Assembly: GCF_021272205.1 (NCBI RefSeq)
Contig: NZ_JAJSDX010000006.1
Coordinates: 292,320-356,319 of the forward strand
Source: Pantoea sp. Mb-10
GTDB taxonomy: Bacteria; Pseudomonadota; Gammaproteobacteria; Enterobacterales; Enterobacteriaceae
Reading direction: 5' to 3'
Length of the DNA: 64,000 nt
Positions 27,849-36,854 of the stretch are shown piece after piece. The position numbers and the translations under genes were made by a program. Each line of letters opens with the position of its first letter. The first letter of the stretch is position 1. The notes under the pieces are model-generated. The model was not told where the DNA came from. It saw only the letters and a list, made by a program, of their open reading frames with translations, and ran no database searches.

Positions 27849-27859
27849 CGGTTGAGACT

Positions 27860-28770
27860 TTAGCGGAAAAAGGCGTTAAGGGCGTCGGCCAGCGCCTGCG
27901 GTTGTTCTTCAGGGATAAAGTGTCCGCAGTGCGCCAGCGTAACGCCCTGCACAGACTCGGCATAGTCACGCAGCGGTGCCGCCATATCGGGAATGGAGCC
28001 TTGATCGGCGCTGACCGCCAGCAGCGGCACGCGCAGTTTGCCTTTTCCTGCAACAGTGCGCGATTTTGTGCCGCCGACATGCTGGCCTGACGGTACGGCG
28101 ACATACCGGCGCGCAGCGCCCCCGGCTGCTGCATTAAGCGCACGTACTCCCGCAGATCGTCCTCGCTGAACGCCATTGGACTCGCGGTTTTACGCCGTAA
28201 AAACCATTCCAGATAGGTGGATTCACGTCCTTCTATCAGCGCCTCAGGCAGATCCGGGATCAGATGAAACGCGAAGTGCCAGGTTTTCCAGGCTTTATCA
28301 GGTGAGGCTGGCAGCATATCGGGCAGGGTCACACCGGGGATACCTGCATCCAGAAGCGCCATTTTAAGGATTTGGTCGCTGTAGCGAAGTGCATAAGGCC
28401 ACGCAACCCAGGCACCGATGTCGTGCGCGGCCAGATAGTAGCGCGTCACGCCCAACTGCATCAGTAAACCTTGCGCCTTTTCCGCCAGCGCAGCGGTGTC
28501 GTAGCCCATCAGCGGCTTATCGGAATCGCCCTGCCCAGGTAAATCCGGCGCGATAATAAAAAAATGTTTGGCTAACTGCGCCATAACTTTATGCCAGGCG
28601 TACCAGCTTTGCGGAAATCCCGCCAGCAGCACCAGCGTTTCGGCCTGCGGATTTCCCCCGCTGACGTAGTGCAGCCTGACCCCGTCAACCGTGGCATAGC
28701 TGTGGAAAAAACCATCAAGACAATCTACCGGCTGTGACCAGCGCGATGAGGCAAGCGACAATGCGGGCAT
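27860..28770 (-). pseudogene. Alpha/beta hydrolase (epoxide hydrolase/dehalogenase-like) with a frameshift
   Basis: The first about 245 residues are a normal alpha/beta hydrolase: LLAGFPQSWYAWHKVM, APDLPGQGDSDKP, and nucleophile Asp in YLAAHDIGAWVAWPYAL. After ALLQEK the open frame turns into Arg/Cys-rich nonsense and runs on to 27808. In the other frame the sequence continues perfectly as GKLRVPLLAVSADQGSIPDM and ends with CGHFIPEEQPQALADALNAF FR-stop at 27860. A single base is missing in the T4 run at 28043-28046 (A-run on the coding strand). Either the gene is broken, losing the catalytic His, or this is a homopolymer sequencing error. ATG 28770 follows GGAG. Two operator-like dyads lie upstream. 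Confidence 0.75.
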
Positions 28771-28785
28771 AAGGGGGCTCCGATA

Positions 28786-28809
28786 TTTAGAAAATGATCG
28801 ATTCCTAAA
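28786..28809. promoter_or_regulatory. Operator-like dyad 1 upstream of alpha/beta hydrolase gene
   Basis: On the minus strand this reads TTTAGGAATCGATCATTTTC followed by TAAA. It starts 16 bases upstream of the hydrolase ATG and shares AGGAATCGATCRTTTYCTAAA with the site at 28873-28895. The form is typical of a TetR-family operator. Confidence 0.55.
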
Positions 28810-28872
28810 TTGGCCCACCTTATTGCGTCACCTTTAGGGTGACGTTAGCGCGGCGGGAGCAGGAGATGAAAT

Positions 28873-28895
28873 AAAGGAATCGATCGTTTCCTAAA
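28873..28895. promoter_or_regulatory. Operator-like dyad 2 upstream of alpha/beta hydrolase gene
   Basis: AGGAATCGATCGTTTCCT (28875-28892) is a near-perfect palindrome with one mismatched pair, and the following TAAA also matches dyad 1. It is 104 bases from the hydrolase start. It also lies downstream of the RpiR gene stop region (28947), so it is not that gene's promoter. Confidence 0.55.
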
Positions 28896-28946
28896 TCCTA
28901 CTGCAACGCGGAATAAGAAAGCAACGTCTTGCTTCGCGCCAGCGCC

Positions 28947-29828
28947 CTATTTTTTGCCCGACGGTTTGAGCGCACGATTAAGATCGTGAATACGCTTCAT
29001 GGTTTTCACCGTGCGTGCTGAGCGGGCCGAGGCGACCGAGAGGATTAACATTTCGAGGCACACCAGCACCGTACCGTGCAACGGCACTAAGCCGCCCTCG
29101 CCGCCGCGTGGAACATTGATCACCACGTCGGCCTGCTGAGCAAACGCGGAATCCAGAGCCTGGGTCAATAAGATCACGGGAATGCCTAGGCGTTTCGCCT
29201 CCTTCAGCGTGGTCATGCCTTCACGATGCGCGGATTTCTGCGCCATCATGATCAGTACATCCCCACGCTGCAGCGCGATCAGTCGCTCGGCCAGCGCAAT
29301 CCCGCTGCGGTTCAGCGCGACCGCAGGCACGCCAATGCGCGTGAACAATCGGGCGCTGTACTCAGCGAGTATGCCGGAGGCGTTTATGCCAAACAGGGCA
29401 ACCTGACGCGCATCCACTAACAGCGCTACCGCTTCTGCCAGCGCCTGCCGATTCGAGGGTGCGGAGAGCGTTGTGCAGGCGCGCTGGTGGCCTTGCACCA
29501 CGAAGTCAAGGCTGGAATCGATATCGCAGGCGAGCGTATCGACAGTGGCACGCATTTTTTCTTCGGCGTTTAACGCCGGGCCAAACCACGCCGTTAGCGT
29601 GGCTTTGAGATCGCGCAGTCCGGCAAATCCCAATACCTGAATCGTGCGGATGACGGTGGCATCCGAGGTGCCCGTTGCAGCGGCAATATCCAGCGCGGTT
29701 GCCTCTACTACCGCCTCGCGGTTCTCATGGAGGTAACGCGCGACTTTCTGCAGGCTGGCTGACAGTGCGCCAGCACGTGCCCGATAGCGTTCGCCGAGAA
29801 TGTCGGCACGCGCGTGAGTTTTTCGCAT
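28947..29828 (-). CDS. MurR/RpiR-family transcriptional regulator
   Basis: This is a protein of about 293 residues. An N-terminal HTH_6 domain (SLQKVARYLHENREAVVEAT, then DIAAATGTSDATVIRTIQVL) is followed by a C-terminal SIS sugar-phosphate-binding domain (VALFGINASGILAEYSARLF, GDVLIMMAQKSAHREGMTTL and PVILLTQALDS). Such regulators sense phosphosugars and control sugar or amino-sugar genes. ATG 29828 is chosen; the frame extends to 29873 without a better start. No sugar operon is adjacent. It diverges from the siderophore receptor gene at 30210. Confidence 0.85.
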   Translation of the reverse strand: MRKTHARADILGERYRARAGALSASLQKVARYLHENREAVVEATALDIAAATGTSDATVIRTIQVLGFAGLRDLKATLTAWFGPALNAEEKMRATVDTLACDIDSSLDFVVQGHQRACTTLSAPSNRQALAEAVALLVDARQVALFGINASGILAEYSARLFTRIGVPAVALNRSGIALAERLIALQRGDVLIMMAQKSAHREGMTTLKEAKRLGIPVILLTQALDSAFAQQADVVINVPRGGEGGLVPLHGTVLVCLEMLILSVASARSARTVKTMKRIHDLNRALKPSGKK

Positions 29829-30209
29829 AGCGGGGTATGGCTCCTCAATCGCGTACGCCGTACGCACACCCAAAATGTAGTGAATAAAGCCTTAATAACG
29901 TAAAGGGAACAGTTAGGTGCATTGTTACGTTATCGTCAGTTAACATCGATTTTAAATTAAATGATTAATAATCAATACATTAATATAATTAACTTCGTTA
30001 AAGCCCTGACCGGAGGGCTGTAGTAAAGCACTGCTTAATTTATTTTACTACTACAATTATTCATGTTTGAATGATTCTCAATTACATCAATGCGGGTGAT
30101 TCTTCTTTCCCGCAGCGACTTAACGTCACGCCACTGCCGCAAAACGGCGGTAACGTGATTTTTGCGTCACGGACGACATCTTTGCGGAATGAACACCAGG
30201 TTGACGAAC
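29829..30209. other. Divergent promoter region of rpiR-like and receptor genes
   Basis: About 380 bases, very AT-rich at 29930-30070, hold the promoters of two divergent genes and the Fur-box candidate above. A frame from 30071 has no ribosome site and is not supported. Confidence 0.4.
30067..30085. promoter_or_regulatory. Candidate Fur box upstream of second siderophore receptor
   Basis: TTGAATGATTCTCAATTAC contains the AATGATtcTCA core of Fur boxes within an AT-rich promoter region, about 125 bases before the receptor start. The match is partial, so confidence is moderate. Confidence 0.45.
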
Positions 30210-32330
30210 ATGCGCCACAAGCGGCCTCTGCCCTTTATATTGTCTTGCCCTCCAACTCTGCTCGCCGCCCTTTATGGACTGAGCACATGTGCCGTCCAGG
30301 CCGCGACGTCCACGGATACGCTCACGGTCACTGCAGCAGAAAGTGAGAAGAATGGTTATCAGGCCACCAGCAGCAGCGTGGCAAGCAAAACCCCTACCGC
30401 ACGTCTGGACGAAGCCCAGTCGGTAAGCGTGGTCACACCGCAGCAGTTGGCGGACTATCAGGTCTCAACGCTCAGTGAAGCCATGCGTTTTGTCAGCGGC
30501 GTGGCCGAAGGCAATACGCTGGCCGGGACAGAGGATGGTCTGGTACGCCGCGGCTTTGGCAGCAACGCGGACGGGTCCATTTACCGCGACGGCGTGCGCA
30601 GCAGCCAGGGTCTTAACGTGGATGCCACCACCGATCGGGTCGAGGTATTAAAAGGATCGGCTTCGCTGCTCTACGGCATTCAAAACCCCGGCGGCGTGAT
30701 CAATATTATCAGTAAAAAGCCCCAGTACGACTGGCATACCCGACTCAGCGCGCGCGCTGCAGGGGAAGGCGGCGGCGCGGGCACGCTGGACGTGACCGGC
30801 CCGCTTGGCAATGGTTTTTCGTTTCGCCTGATTGCTGAAAAGCAGAATCAAGATTATTGGCGCAATTTTGGCCGCGAGAAACACACGCTGCTCGCGCCGT
30901 CACTGCAGTGGTTTGGTGAACAGGCTAGCTTCCTCGTTAGCTTTACCGATGAGCATTACGATATTCCCTACGATCGCGGCACCGCGTTTATCAACGGCAA
31001 GCCCATCAACATCGGTTACACTCAGCGCCTGGATGACAACGCTAATCACGCCTGGGGCCATAACCAAACCCTGAACGCGCACTATGACTGGCAATTTAAT
31101 GACAGCTGGAGCACGCGCCTGAGCTTTGGCTGGAATCAGCGTCGCTATGACAACAATGAAGTCCGCGTGACGGCGGTGAATCCCACTACCGGTGTTGTCA
31201 CACGTCGCGCCGATGCCAACCGCGGATTCAACCACAAAACCGAATACGTTGCCTGGGATGTCATCGGCTCGCCACAGCTGGCCGGCATGACGCACAACCT
31301 GGTGTTGGGGACCGATTACGAGATGAATCAGACCTATCGCGCCCAGCAATACCAAGGCAAGGCGAACACTGGCTTTAACTTCTTCGATCCGCAGTACGGT
31401 ATCGCGTTTCCTGTCACCAACGGCAGCACAGAGAACCGCGCCAACGCTAACAATCTTAACCGTATACACAGCCGTTCGGTGTATGCCAAAGACAGCATTT
31501 CCCTTACCAATGACTGGATCGCGGTGCTCGGGGGGCGTTATCAACATCACGAGCAGCGCGCCTCAAAGGGCGTAGATCCGGTGGTACAAACGCTGGACAG
31601 TGCGGGCAACACGTTTCTGCCACAGGCGGGCTTGATCTACAAAATGTTCCCCACGGTCTCTTTGTACACCAGCGTGAGTCAGTCTTTCACCCCCTCAACC
31701 GAGATGGACGACAGCGGCAACGTGGGTAAACCCGAACAGGGCACGACATGGGAAGTGGGCAGCAAATGGCAGGTTACGCCTGCGCTGTTTGCCAGCGTGG
31801 CGCTCTACCGCATTGATGAGCGAGACATGTCGCTCAACATCAACGGCACCACGCGCGCCATTAACAAAGCACGCGCCAGCGGCGCCGAATTTGAGCTCAA
31901 CGGAGAAGTGCTGCCGGATTGGGATGTGAGCGCCAATTACAGTTACAGCCTGGCCGAGATCGTTGATGATGGCGTCAACGCGGCCAACAACGGCAACCGT
32001 CTGCAGAACGCGCCACGCCACGCGGGCGCGCTCTACCTAAGCCATACCTTGCGCATTAATGGGCTACCCGGCGACATCCGTTTAGGCGGCGGTGCCCGCT
32101 ATGTAGGTACCCGCGCGGGCGATCCAGAAAACAGTTTTACCCTACCGCATTACGTGGTGGCCGACAGCTTTATCGCCTGGAATAGCCGGGTGCTGGGTGA
32201 GAAAACGCAGCTTAAACTCAATTTGAATAACCTGTTTAACAAGCACTATTACACCTCCAGCGGCGGCAACTTGCGCGTGCGTGAGGGCGAAACCCGTAAT
32301 GTCATGGTCGAGGCCAGCGTTGAATTCTAA
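30210..32330 (+). CDS. TonB-dependent siderophore receptor
   Basis: This outer-membrane receptor has about 706 residues. A signal region ends TCAVQAATS, then come TonB-box-like DTLTVTA, a plug with SVSVVTPQQLADYQVSTLSE, RRGFGSNADGSIYRDGVRSS and VEVLKGSASLLYGIQNPGG, and the barrel ending NVMVEASVEF. The plug pattern is of the FpvA/FhuA-like 'siderophore receptor' group; ligand unknown. Start is uncertain: ATG 30210 has CAGG upstream, 30189 and 30162 are alternatives. It is directly followed by a siderophore-type binding protein gene, so both probably handle one ferric siderophore. Confidence 0.88.
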   Translation: MRHKRPLPFILSCPPTLLAALYGLSTCAVQAATSTDTLTVTAAESEKNGYQATSSSVASKTPTARLDEAQSVSVVTPQQLADYQVSTLSEAMRFVSGVAEGNTLAGTEDGLVRRGFGSNADGSIYRDGVRSSQGLNVDATTDRVEVLKGSASLLYGIQNPGGVINIISKKPQYDWHTRLSARAAGEGGGAGTLDVTGPLGNGFSFRLIAEKQNQDYWRNFGREKHTLLAPSLQWFGEQASFLVSFTDEHYDIPYDRGTAFINGKPINIGYTQRLDDNANHAWGHNQTLNAHYDWQFNDSWSTRLSFGWNQRRYDNNEVRVTAVNPTTGVVTRRADANRGFNHKTEYVAWDVIGSPQLAGMTHNLVLGTDYEMNQTYRAQQYQGKANTGFNFFDPQYGIAFPVTNGSTENRANANNLNRIHSRSVYAKDSISLTNDWIAVLGGRYQHHEQRASKGVDPVVQTLDSAGNTFLPQAGLIYKMFPTVSLYTSVSQSFTPSTEMDDSGNVGKPEQGTTWEVGSKWQVTPALFASVALYRIDERDMSLNINGTTRAINKARASGAEFELNGEVLPDWDVSANYSYSLAEIVDDGVNAANNGNRLQNAPRHAGALYLSHTLRINGLPGDIRLGGGARYVGTRAGDPENSFTLPHYVVADSFIAWNSRVLGEKTQLKLNLNNLFNKHYYTSSGGNLRVREGETRNVMVEASVEF

Positions 32331-32334
32331 TGTA

Positions 32335-33474
32335 ATGAGGCCGCGCGTATCCCGCTCTGCCCGAATGACAATGTGGGTACGCATTATCGTTTGCGTTGCC
32401 GTACTGCTCAGCGGCACAGCGCAGGCGAAAACCGTGACCGATATCGATGGCAATCCGGTGGTGATCCCAGACCAGCCACAGCGTATTGTACTGGGCGAAA
32501 GCCGTATGCTTTACACCCTGGCGCTGCTTGAGCCCAACGATCCGTTTCGCCATGTCGTGGGCTGGCCCCAAGATTTGAAGAAATACGACCGTCAGACTTG
32601 GGATAGCTTTGCCCGCCGTTTCCCACACATGTCTGCTATTCCTTCGCTGGGCGCGGGCGGCCCCAGCGCGGTTAACCCAGAGCAGGTTTTGGCGCTGCGC
32701 CCGGATGTGGTGATCCTGCCGAGTCTGGCCCGCTACGACGAAGACGATCGCCGCTTGCTCAGCATCCTCAAAGCCGCCGGGATTCCGGTGGTAAAAATCG
32801 ATTTACGCGTTCATCTGCTCAAGAACACCCGCCGCAGCGTCGCGATTCTGGGCGAGGTGCTGAATCAGCAGGCGCGCGCCGACGCTTTCAACCGTTTTTA
32901 CAGCGCCCATCTGCAAACTGTCGTACAGCGTCTGGCGCACTATTCGGGCCCGAAACCGTCAGTGCTGTTACAGTTGCATCTGGGACGGCGTAACGAGTGT
33001 TGCGTCACGGCCATTAATGGAAGCTTAGGTGAGCTATTGAATGCAGCGGGCGGGAACAATATTGCCAGTGCGACCCAGCACGGCGTATTTGGCCGCTTGA
33101 GCGAAGAGGCGGTGATTGCTGCGCAGCCGGATTACTACTTTGCCACCGGCTTCAGCGACAATGCGGCAGAAGGTTTGCTCAAGCTCGGCCCGGAAGTGGC
33201 GCCTGAGGTAGTGTTGCAAAGCTTTCGCCAGCTTACGGCGCAGCAGAACGGCCTGCGCAGTCTCGACGCGCTGCAGAAGGGGCACGCCGGCGCTATCTGG
33301 ATGAATTTTTACCTGAGCCCATGGCACATAGCCGCCGTGGAGTTTATGGCCAAAACGCTCTATCCCGAACTCTTCAAGGATGTGGATCCTGAACAGACGC
33401 TTAGGCACATTTTTGACACCTTTCTGCCTATACCTTATAGCGGCACCTATTTCCTTACCGTGCCCGCCAAGTAA
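32335..33474 (+). CDS. Periplasmic ferric-siderophore binding protein (FecB/BtuF fold)
   Basis: A periplasmic binding protein of about 379 residues. After a short basic leader comes a signal peptide (WVRIIVCVAVLLSGTAQAKT), then TVTDIDGNPVVIPDQPQRIV, the standard start of class III binding proteins. RPDVVILPSLARY and AAGIPVVKIDLRVHLL follow. ATG 32335 lies five bases after the receptor stop; internal ATGs at 32365 or 32371 would give a cleaner signal peptide. No permease or ATPase gene follows, so inner-membrane transport must use genes elsewhere. Confidence 0.87.
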   Translation: MRPRVSRSARMTMWVRIIVCVAVLLSGTAQAKTVTDIDGNPVVIPDQPQRIVLGESRMLYTLALLEPNDPFRHVVGWPQDLKKYDRQTWDSFARRFPHMSAIPSLGAGGPSAVNPEQVLALRPDVVILPSLARYDEDDRRLLSILKAAGIPVVKIDLRVHLLKNTRRSVAILGEVLNQQARADAFNRFYSAHLQTVVQRLAHYSGPKPSVLLQLHLGRRNECCVTAINGSLGELLNAAGGNNIASATQHGVFGRLSEEAVIAAQPDYYFATGFSDNAAEGLLKLGPEVAPEVVLQSFRQLTAQQNGLRSLDALQKGHAGAIWMNFYLSPWHIAAVEFMAKTLYPELFKDVDPEQTLRHIFDTFLPIPYSGTYFLTVPAK

Positions 33475-33480
33475 TTCATC

Positions 33481-33511
33481 AATAACCGGAGCGCTAACCG
33501 CTCCGGTTATT
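33481..33511 (+). terminator. Strong hairpin after siderophore operon
   Basis: AATAACCGGAGCG and CGCTCCGGTTATT form a perfect 13-bp stem with a 5-base loop, seven bases after the binding-protein stop. The stem ends in T-rich sequence but lacks a long T-run. Confidence 0.75.
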
Positions 33512-33707
33512 GCCAGCAAGCTAATCAATAAAAAGCGGTAAGTCACTCTTGTTCTGATATATTCTGTTTGCACATAAAATAATGAGAAAAAATAAGCACC
33601 GCATGGCTTGTTATTATTAACTCTGCCACTAATCTTAATCATGCAGCACACGATACGCGCAGAAAAACAGTGCGTAAAATATTGATATCGCATAATGAGG
33701 ACATATT

Positions 33708-33887
33708 ATGGCCGAGCATAGAGGCGGATCAGGTAACTTCGCAGAAGACAAACAGAAAGCGTCTGAAGCAGGTAAAAAAGGTGGGCAGCACAGCAGCAAT
33801 GGCGGCGGCGGAAACTTCAAAAACGACCGTGAGAAAGCCTCTGAAGCTGGAAAAAAAGGTGGTTCCAGTAGCCATCGCGGATCTTAA
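33708..33887 (+). CDS. KGG-motif stress protein (YciG/Con-10 family)
   Basis: This 59-residue, very hydrophilic protein begins MAEHRGGSGNFAEDKQKASE. It carries two copies of the family repeat: GNFAEDKQKASEAGKKGG and GNFKNDREKASEAGKKGG. GAGG lies seven bases before ATG 33708. KGG/Con-10 proteins are small general-stress proteins, in enterobacteria mostly under RpoS, with YciG linked to motility or stress. It stands alone between a terminator and the minus-strand cytochrome operon. Confidence 0.88.
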   Translation: MAEHRGGSGNFAEDKQKASEAGKKGGQHSSNGGGGNFKNDREKASEAGKKGGSSSHRGS

Positions 33888-34056
33888 TCTGCGTCGCGCA
33901 CTGGCGTAACCGATGGGCAGGGACGCCCGGTCAAGCTGTTATTTTTATCAGCAAACTTTATTGTCTCTATTTACTAAACTCTCCCTCCCCGCTTTCTTAT
34001 TGAAAAATATTTCTGGCACCCTTCTCCTACAAATAAATATTCCCCAGACGCGTAAT

Positions 34057-34992
34057 TTATTCCTTACGTTTAAAAATCCAAAATGACCACGTATGATAAA
34101 TAATAATGAGCGGCAACAAGATCAGCATCGCTATAACAACAACGCGTTGCGTGACGGGATTTGACGCCGCAGAATCCATTGCCAGCTGTTCCGGCAGCAG
34201 CCAGGGATACAGACCGGCGGCGAGTGCGACCATCATGCCGCCAATCAGCGCCAAGCTTAGCATCAACGCCATGACCATCGCTTCCCGCCACAGCGCGAGG
34301 CCTTGCGCGATCAGCAGGCCCGTGACGGCGCAGAGCGCAATCATTCCCGGCCAGCGCTGGGCACTGATGCGCCACAGCGTAGGCTCCAGCAAAATAACGC
34401 CCAGCAGGCATGCGATCATCACTATCCACCAAAACCCAGCGATAAGGCGCGCCCGCTCTTCTATCGGCTTGCCGATACGCCAGCACATCCAGCAGCATCC
34501 CATGAGTAGATCCAGCGCCACCAAGCCCGCGCCACAGAGCACCGGCACTAACGACGTATCCAGTACGATACCCACTGGCGGACGAGAAATCAGCACCTGG
34601 CCGGCCAGCCAGCCAGGCAGAAAAGAGGCTCCAAGCGAACTCAGCATCAATAAGCGATCGAGCCAGCGTTGGCCGCGCTCACCGACTTGCGCGCGGTAAG
34701 AGAGCGCCAGCGCGCGCGTGAACAGCAGCAGTAAAAACAAAAACAGCGGTACCATCAGACGCTGCAACACCTCGCTATACAGCGGCGGAAAGAGCGCCAG
34801 CATGCCGCCCGCCAGCAGCACCAGCCAGGTTTCGTTGGCATCCCATACCGGCAGCAGGGTGTGCACCATCCATTTTCGCACCTGCGCATCGGGAAAAACG
34901 CTGAATAACATCCCGACGCCGAGGTCGGTGCCATCTAACGCCAGGTACATGAACAGGGCAAATAACAACAGCACAGCAGAGAGATCGGCCAT
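34057..34992 (-). CDS. Cytochrome bd-type quinol oxidase subunit II (CydB/CioB)
   Basis: This 311-residue inner-membrane protein has about eight to nine helices. It starts MADLSAVLLLFALFMYLALD and has the family's GTDLGVGMLF and VWDANETWLVLLAGGMLALF segments. AAGGAAGGGA precedes ATG 34992. It follows the subunit I gene after 13 bases and is the last gene of the formate dehydrogenase operon. The sequence is of the CioB type rather than E. coli CydB by length and divergence. No CydX-like small subunit gene follows. Confidence 0.88.
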   Translation of the reverse strand: MADLSAVLLLFALFMYLALDGTDLGVGMLFSVFPDAQVRKWMVHTLLPVWDANETWLVLLAGGMLALFPPLYSEVLQRLMVPLFLFLLLLFTRALALSYRAQVGERGQRWLDRLLMLSSLGASFLPGWLAGQVLISRPPVGIVLDTSLVPVLCGAGLVALDLLMGCCWMCWRIGKPIEERARLIAGFWWIVMIACLLGVILLEPTLWRISAQRWPGMIALCAVTGLLIAQGLALWREAMVMALMLSLALIGGMMVALAAGLYPWLLPEQLAMDSAASNPVTQRVVVIAMLILLPLIIIYHTWSFWIFKRKE

Positions 34993-35005
34993 CACATTCC
35001 CTTCC

Positions 35006-36376
35006 TTATGCCGGCGTTCGCACGGATTCTGCCACCAGCTCGGCGTTCGCAGCGGGCAGCGGCGCGCTAAAATGACGCAGCAGGAAACGCAGGCCGAACA
35101 GAAAACTCATGCCGTAAATCAGGATGATGCCCATAAAAATGCTCAACGTGGCGCCGAGCGAAAGCGGGGAAAGGCTATCCGCGGTACGCAGAATGCCGTA
35201 GACCGTCCAGGGCTGGCGGCCCATCTCCGTGACAACCCAGCCAGACAGCAGTGCCATGAAGCCAAGCGGCGACATCCAAGTCAGCAGGGCCAGCGTGCGC
35301 GGTGAGGTAAACAGGCGTCCGCGCCAGCGCTGCACATTTGCAATCAAGCTGCCCGCCAGCAGCACCAGCCCTATTCCCACCATAAGGCGAAACGCAAAAA
35401 ACACCGGCAGCACCGGCGGCAAATCTGTGGCGGGAAACGCGCTTAAACTTTTAATGTGGCCGCTGAGATTATGGCGTAGATAGAGCGAGGCAATCTGCGG
35501 CACAGCAAGCTCATAATCGTTACGTTGTAACGACTGATTGGGAAGAGCAAACAGCCGCAGCGGTTCACCTTCTCCCGCTGGCGGTGAGTGCCAGCTTCCC
35601 TCAATGGCGGCAAGTTTAGCCGGCTGATAATCGCGCGTATTTTCACCGTGCAGATCGCCCACAACCATCTGCAGCGGCACGGCCACCAGCGTCACGGTAA
35701 GGGCGCTGCGCAGCATCAAACGCGCTGCGCCTTCATGGCGGTTGCGCCGCAGTCGCCACGCGGCGACGCCCCCCAACAGCACGGCTACGCTTATCACCGA
35801 AGCCAGCAGCATATGGGCCAGTCGCCAGCCAAATGACGGGGCCGCCATCAAACTCAAGGCGCGGTTAGGCACAATTTGCCCGCCGTCGGTGAGGTGAAAA
35901 TCCACCGGGGTTTGCATCCATGAATTGGCGGCCAAAATCCAAAAGGCGCTGATTATCGCGCCCAACGCCACGAAGCAGGTCACGGTAAAATGCACCTTCG
36001 GGCTAATGCGGCCCATGCCAAACAGCATGACGCCGGTCAGTGCGGATTCAAGGAAAAAGGCAATCAGCACTTCATATAACATCAGGGGTCCAATAAAGCC
36101 GCCCGCGACTCGCGAAAGCCCTGCCCAGTGCGTACCGAACTGAAATTCCATCACCACGCCGGAAACCGTGCCGATCGCGACCGTCAGCGCAAAGACCTTG
36201 AGCCAAAAGTGCAGCGCTTGCCGTGCTGCGGCGCGCTTGCCCCAGAGCCACCGCGCCTCAAACCACACTAAAAACGGCGCCAGACCTAGCGTTAACGCCG
36301 CGAGCGTAATATGCATGCCCATGGTGAGAGCAAATTGCGCTCGCGCAATCAGCAACACCCAAGCTTGATCATTCAC
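35006..36376 (-). CDS. Cytochrome bd-type quinol oxidase subunit I, short Q-loop (CydA/CioA)
   Basis: This protein of 456 residues carries the heme-binding FALTMGMHITLAALTLGLAP, GVVMEFQFGTHWAGLS and LESALTGVMLFG segments. The quinol-loop motif GDLHGENTRDYQPAKLAAIE is followed by GSWHSPPAGEGEPLRLFALP with only a short insert, as in the cyanide-insensitive (CIO) group. GTG 36376 overlaps the DUF1641 gene stop (GTGAATGA), so translation is coupled; the frame runs further upstream but without a start signal. It oxidises quinol and reduces oxygen at the cytoplasmic membrane. Its fusion into a formate dehydrogenase operon is unusual. Confidence 0.88.
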   Translation of the reverse strand: MNDQAWVLLIARAQFALTMGMHITLAALTLGLAPFLVWFEARWLWGKRAAARQALHFWLKVFALTVAIGTVSGVVMEFQFGTHWAGLSRVAGGFIGPLMLYEVLIAFFLESALTGVMLFGMGRISPKVHFTVTCFVALGAIISAFWILAANSWMQTPVDFHLTDGGQIVPNRALSLMAAPSFGWRLAHMLLASVISVAVLLGGVAAWRLRRNRHEGAARLMLRSALTVTLVAVPLQMVVGDLHGENTRDYQPAKLAAIEGSWHSPPAGEGEPLRLFALPNQSLQRNDYELAVPQIASLYLRHNLSGHIKSLSAFPATDLPPVLPVFFAFRLMVGIGLVLLAGSLIANVQRWRGRLFTSPRTLALLTWMSPLGFMALLSGWVVTEMGRQPWTVYGILRTADSLSPLSLGATLSIFMGIILIYGMSFLFGLRFLLRHFSAPLPAANAELVAESVRTPA

Positions 36377-36854
36377 GGGTGGGCTTACCGCTGTAGCGGG
36401 TAATGGGCTTCTCCTCGTCGCGCTGCATCTCCTGCGCGAATGTCTCCAGCCCGGCGAGCAGCGGCCGTACCGCTTGCCATAGCGATTCATCATTCAGCAG
36501 TTTCATTATGCCGCTCAGACCCGGCGCCGTTTTCTGCTGCTGTGCGGCCTCGCTGGCCGGTTTAATCGCCATCAGTGCTCCACGCATTGCCAGCAGAATA
36601 TGATTAAAGCGTGCAGGCGGGATGGTGCTCAACATCATAAACAGCAGCGAAAGATTCTGCGCCGCGTTCTGGCTACCGGGACGATTCAAACCCGCAGCGA
36701 TGATTTTACCGATGTCATTATTGGCTTTGACCACATCATTGGCCAGCCGCAGAAAACCGTGTTGATGCAGGCTTTCCAGCAGCGTGTTCAGCGCCTCATG
36801 CGCGCTGGGTTCCGTGGGCGTTGGCGTAGGTTGATACTCCAAAGGTTCGGCCAT
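36369..36854 (-). CDS. DUF1641 protein (ForC-like formate dehydrogenase partner)
   Basis: This 161-residue protein contains HEALNTLLESLHQHGFLRLA, NDVVKANNDIGKIIAAGLNR and SLLFMMLSTIPPARFNH, the DUF1641 pattern. In Bacillus a DUF1641 protein is encoded next to formate dehydrogenase and is reported to attach it to the membrane quinone pool (ForCE). The ATG overlaps the formate dehydrogenase stop (TAATG) and its own stop overlaps the oxidase start. The role as a link between dehydrogenase and membrane is inference from that precedent. Confidence 0.82.
   Translation of the reverse strand: MAEPLEYQPTPTPTEPSAHEALNTLLESLHQHGFLRLANDVVKANNDIGKIIAAGLNRPGSQNAAQNLSLLFMMLSTIPPARFNHILLAMRGALMAIKPASEAAQQQKTAPGLSGIMKLLNDESLWQAVRPLLAGLETFAQEMQRDEEKPITRYSGKPTRE

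Noticed and set aside
27808..27859. Extended C-terminus of the alpha/beta hydrolase beyond 27860
   Set aside because: This part is only open because of the frameshift and overlaps the end of the M20 gene; the true family C-terminus ends at 27860.
33670..33909. 79-codon plus-strand frame over the KGG gene
   Set aside because: It overlaps the KGG gene in another frame; the KGG frame has the ribosome site and the family repeats.
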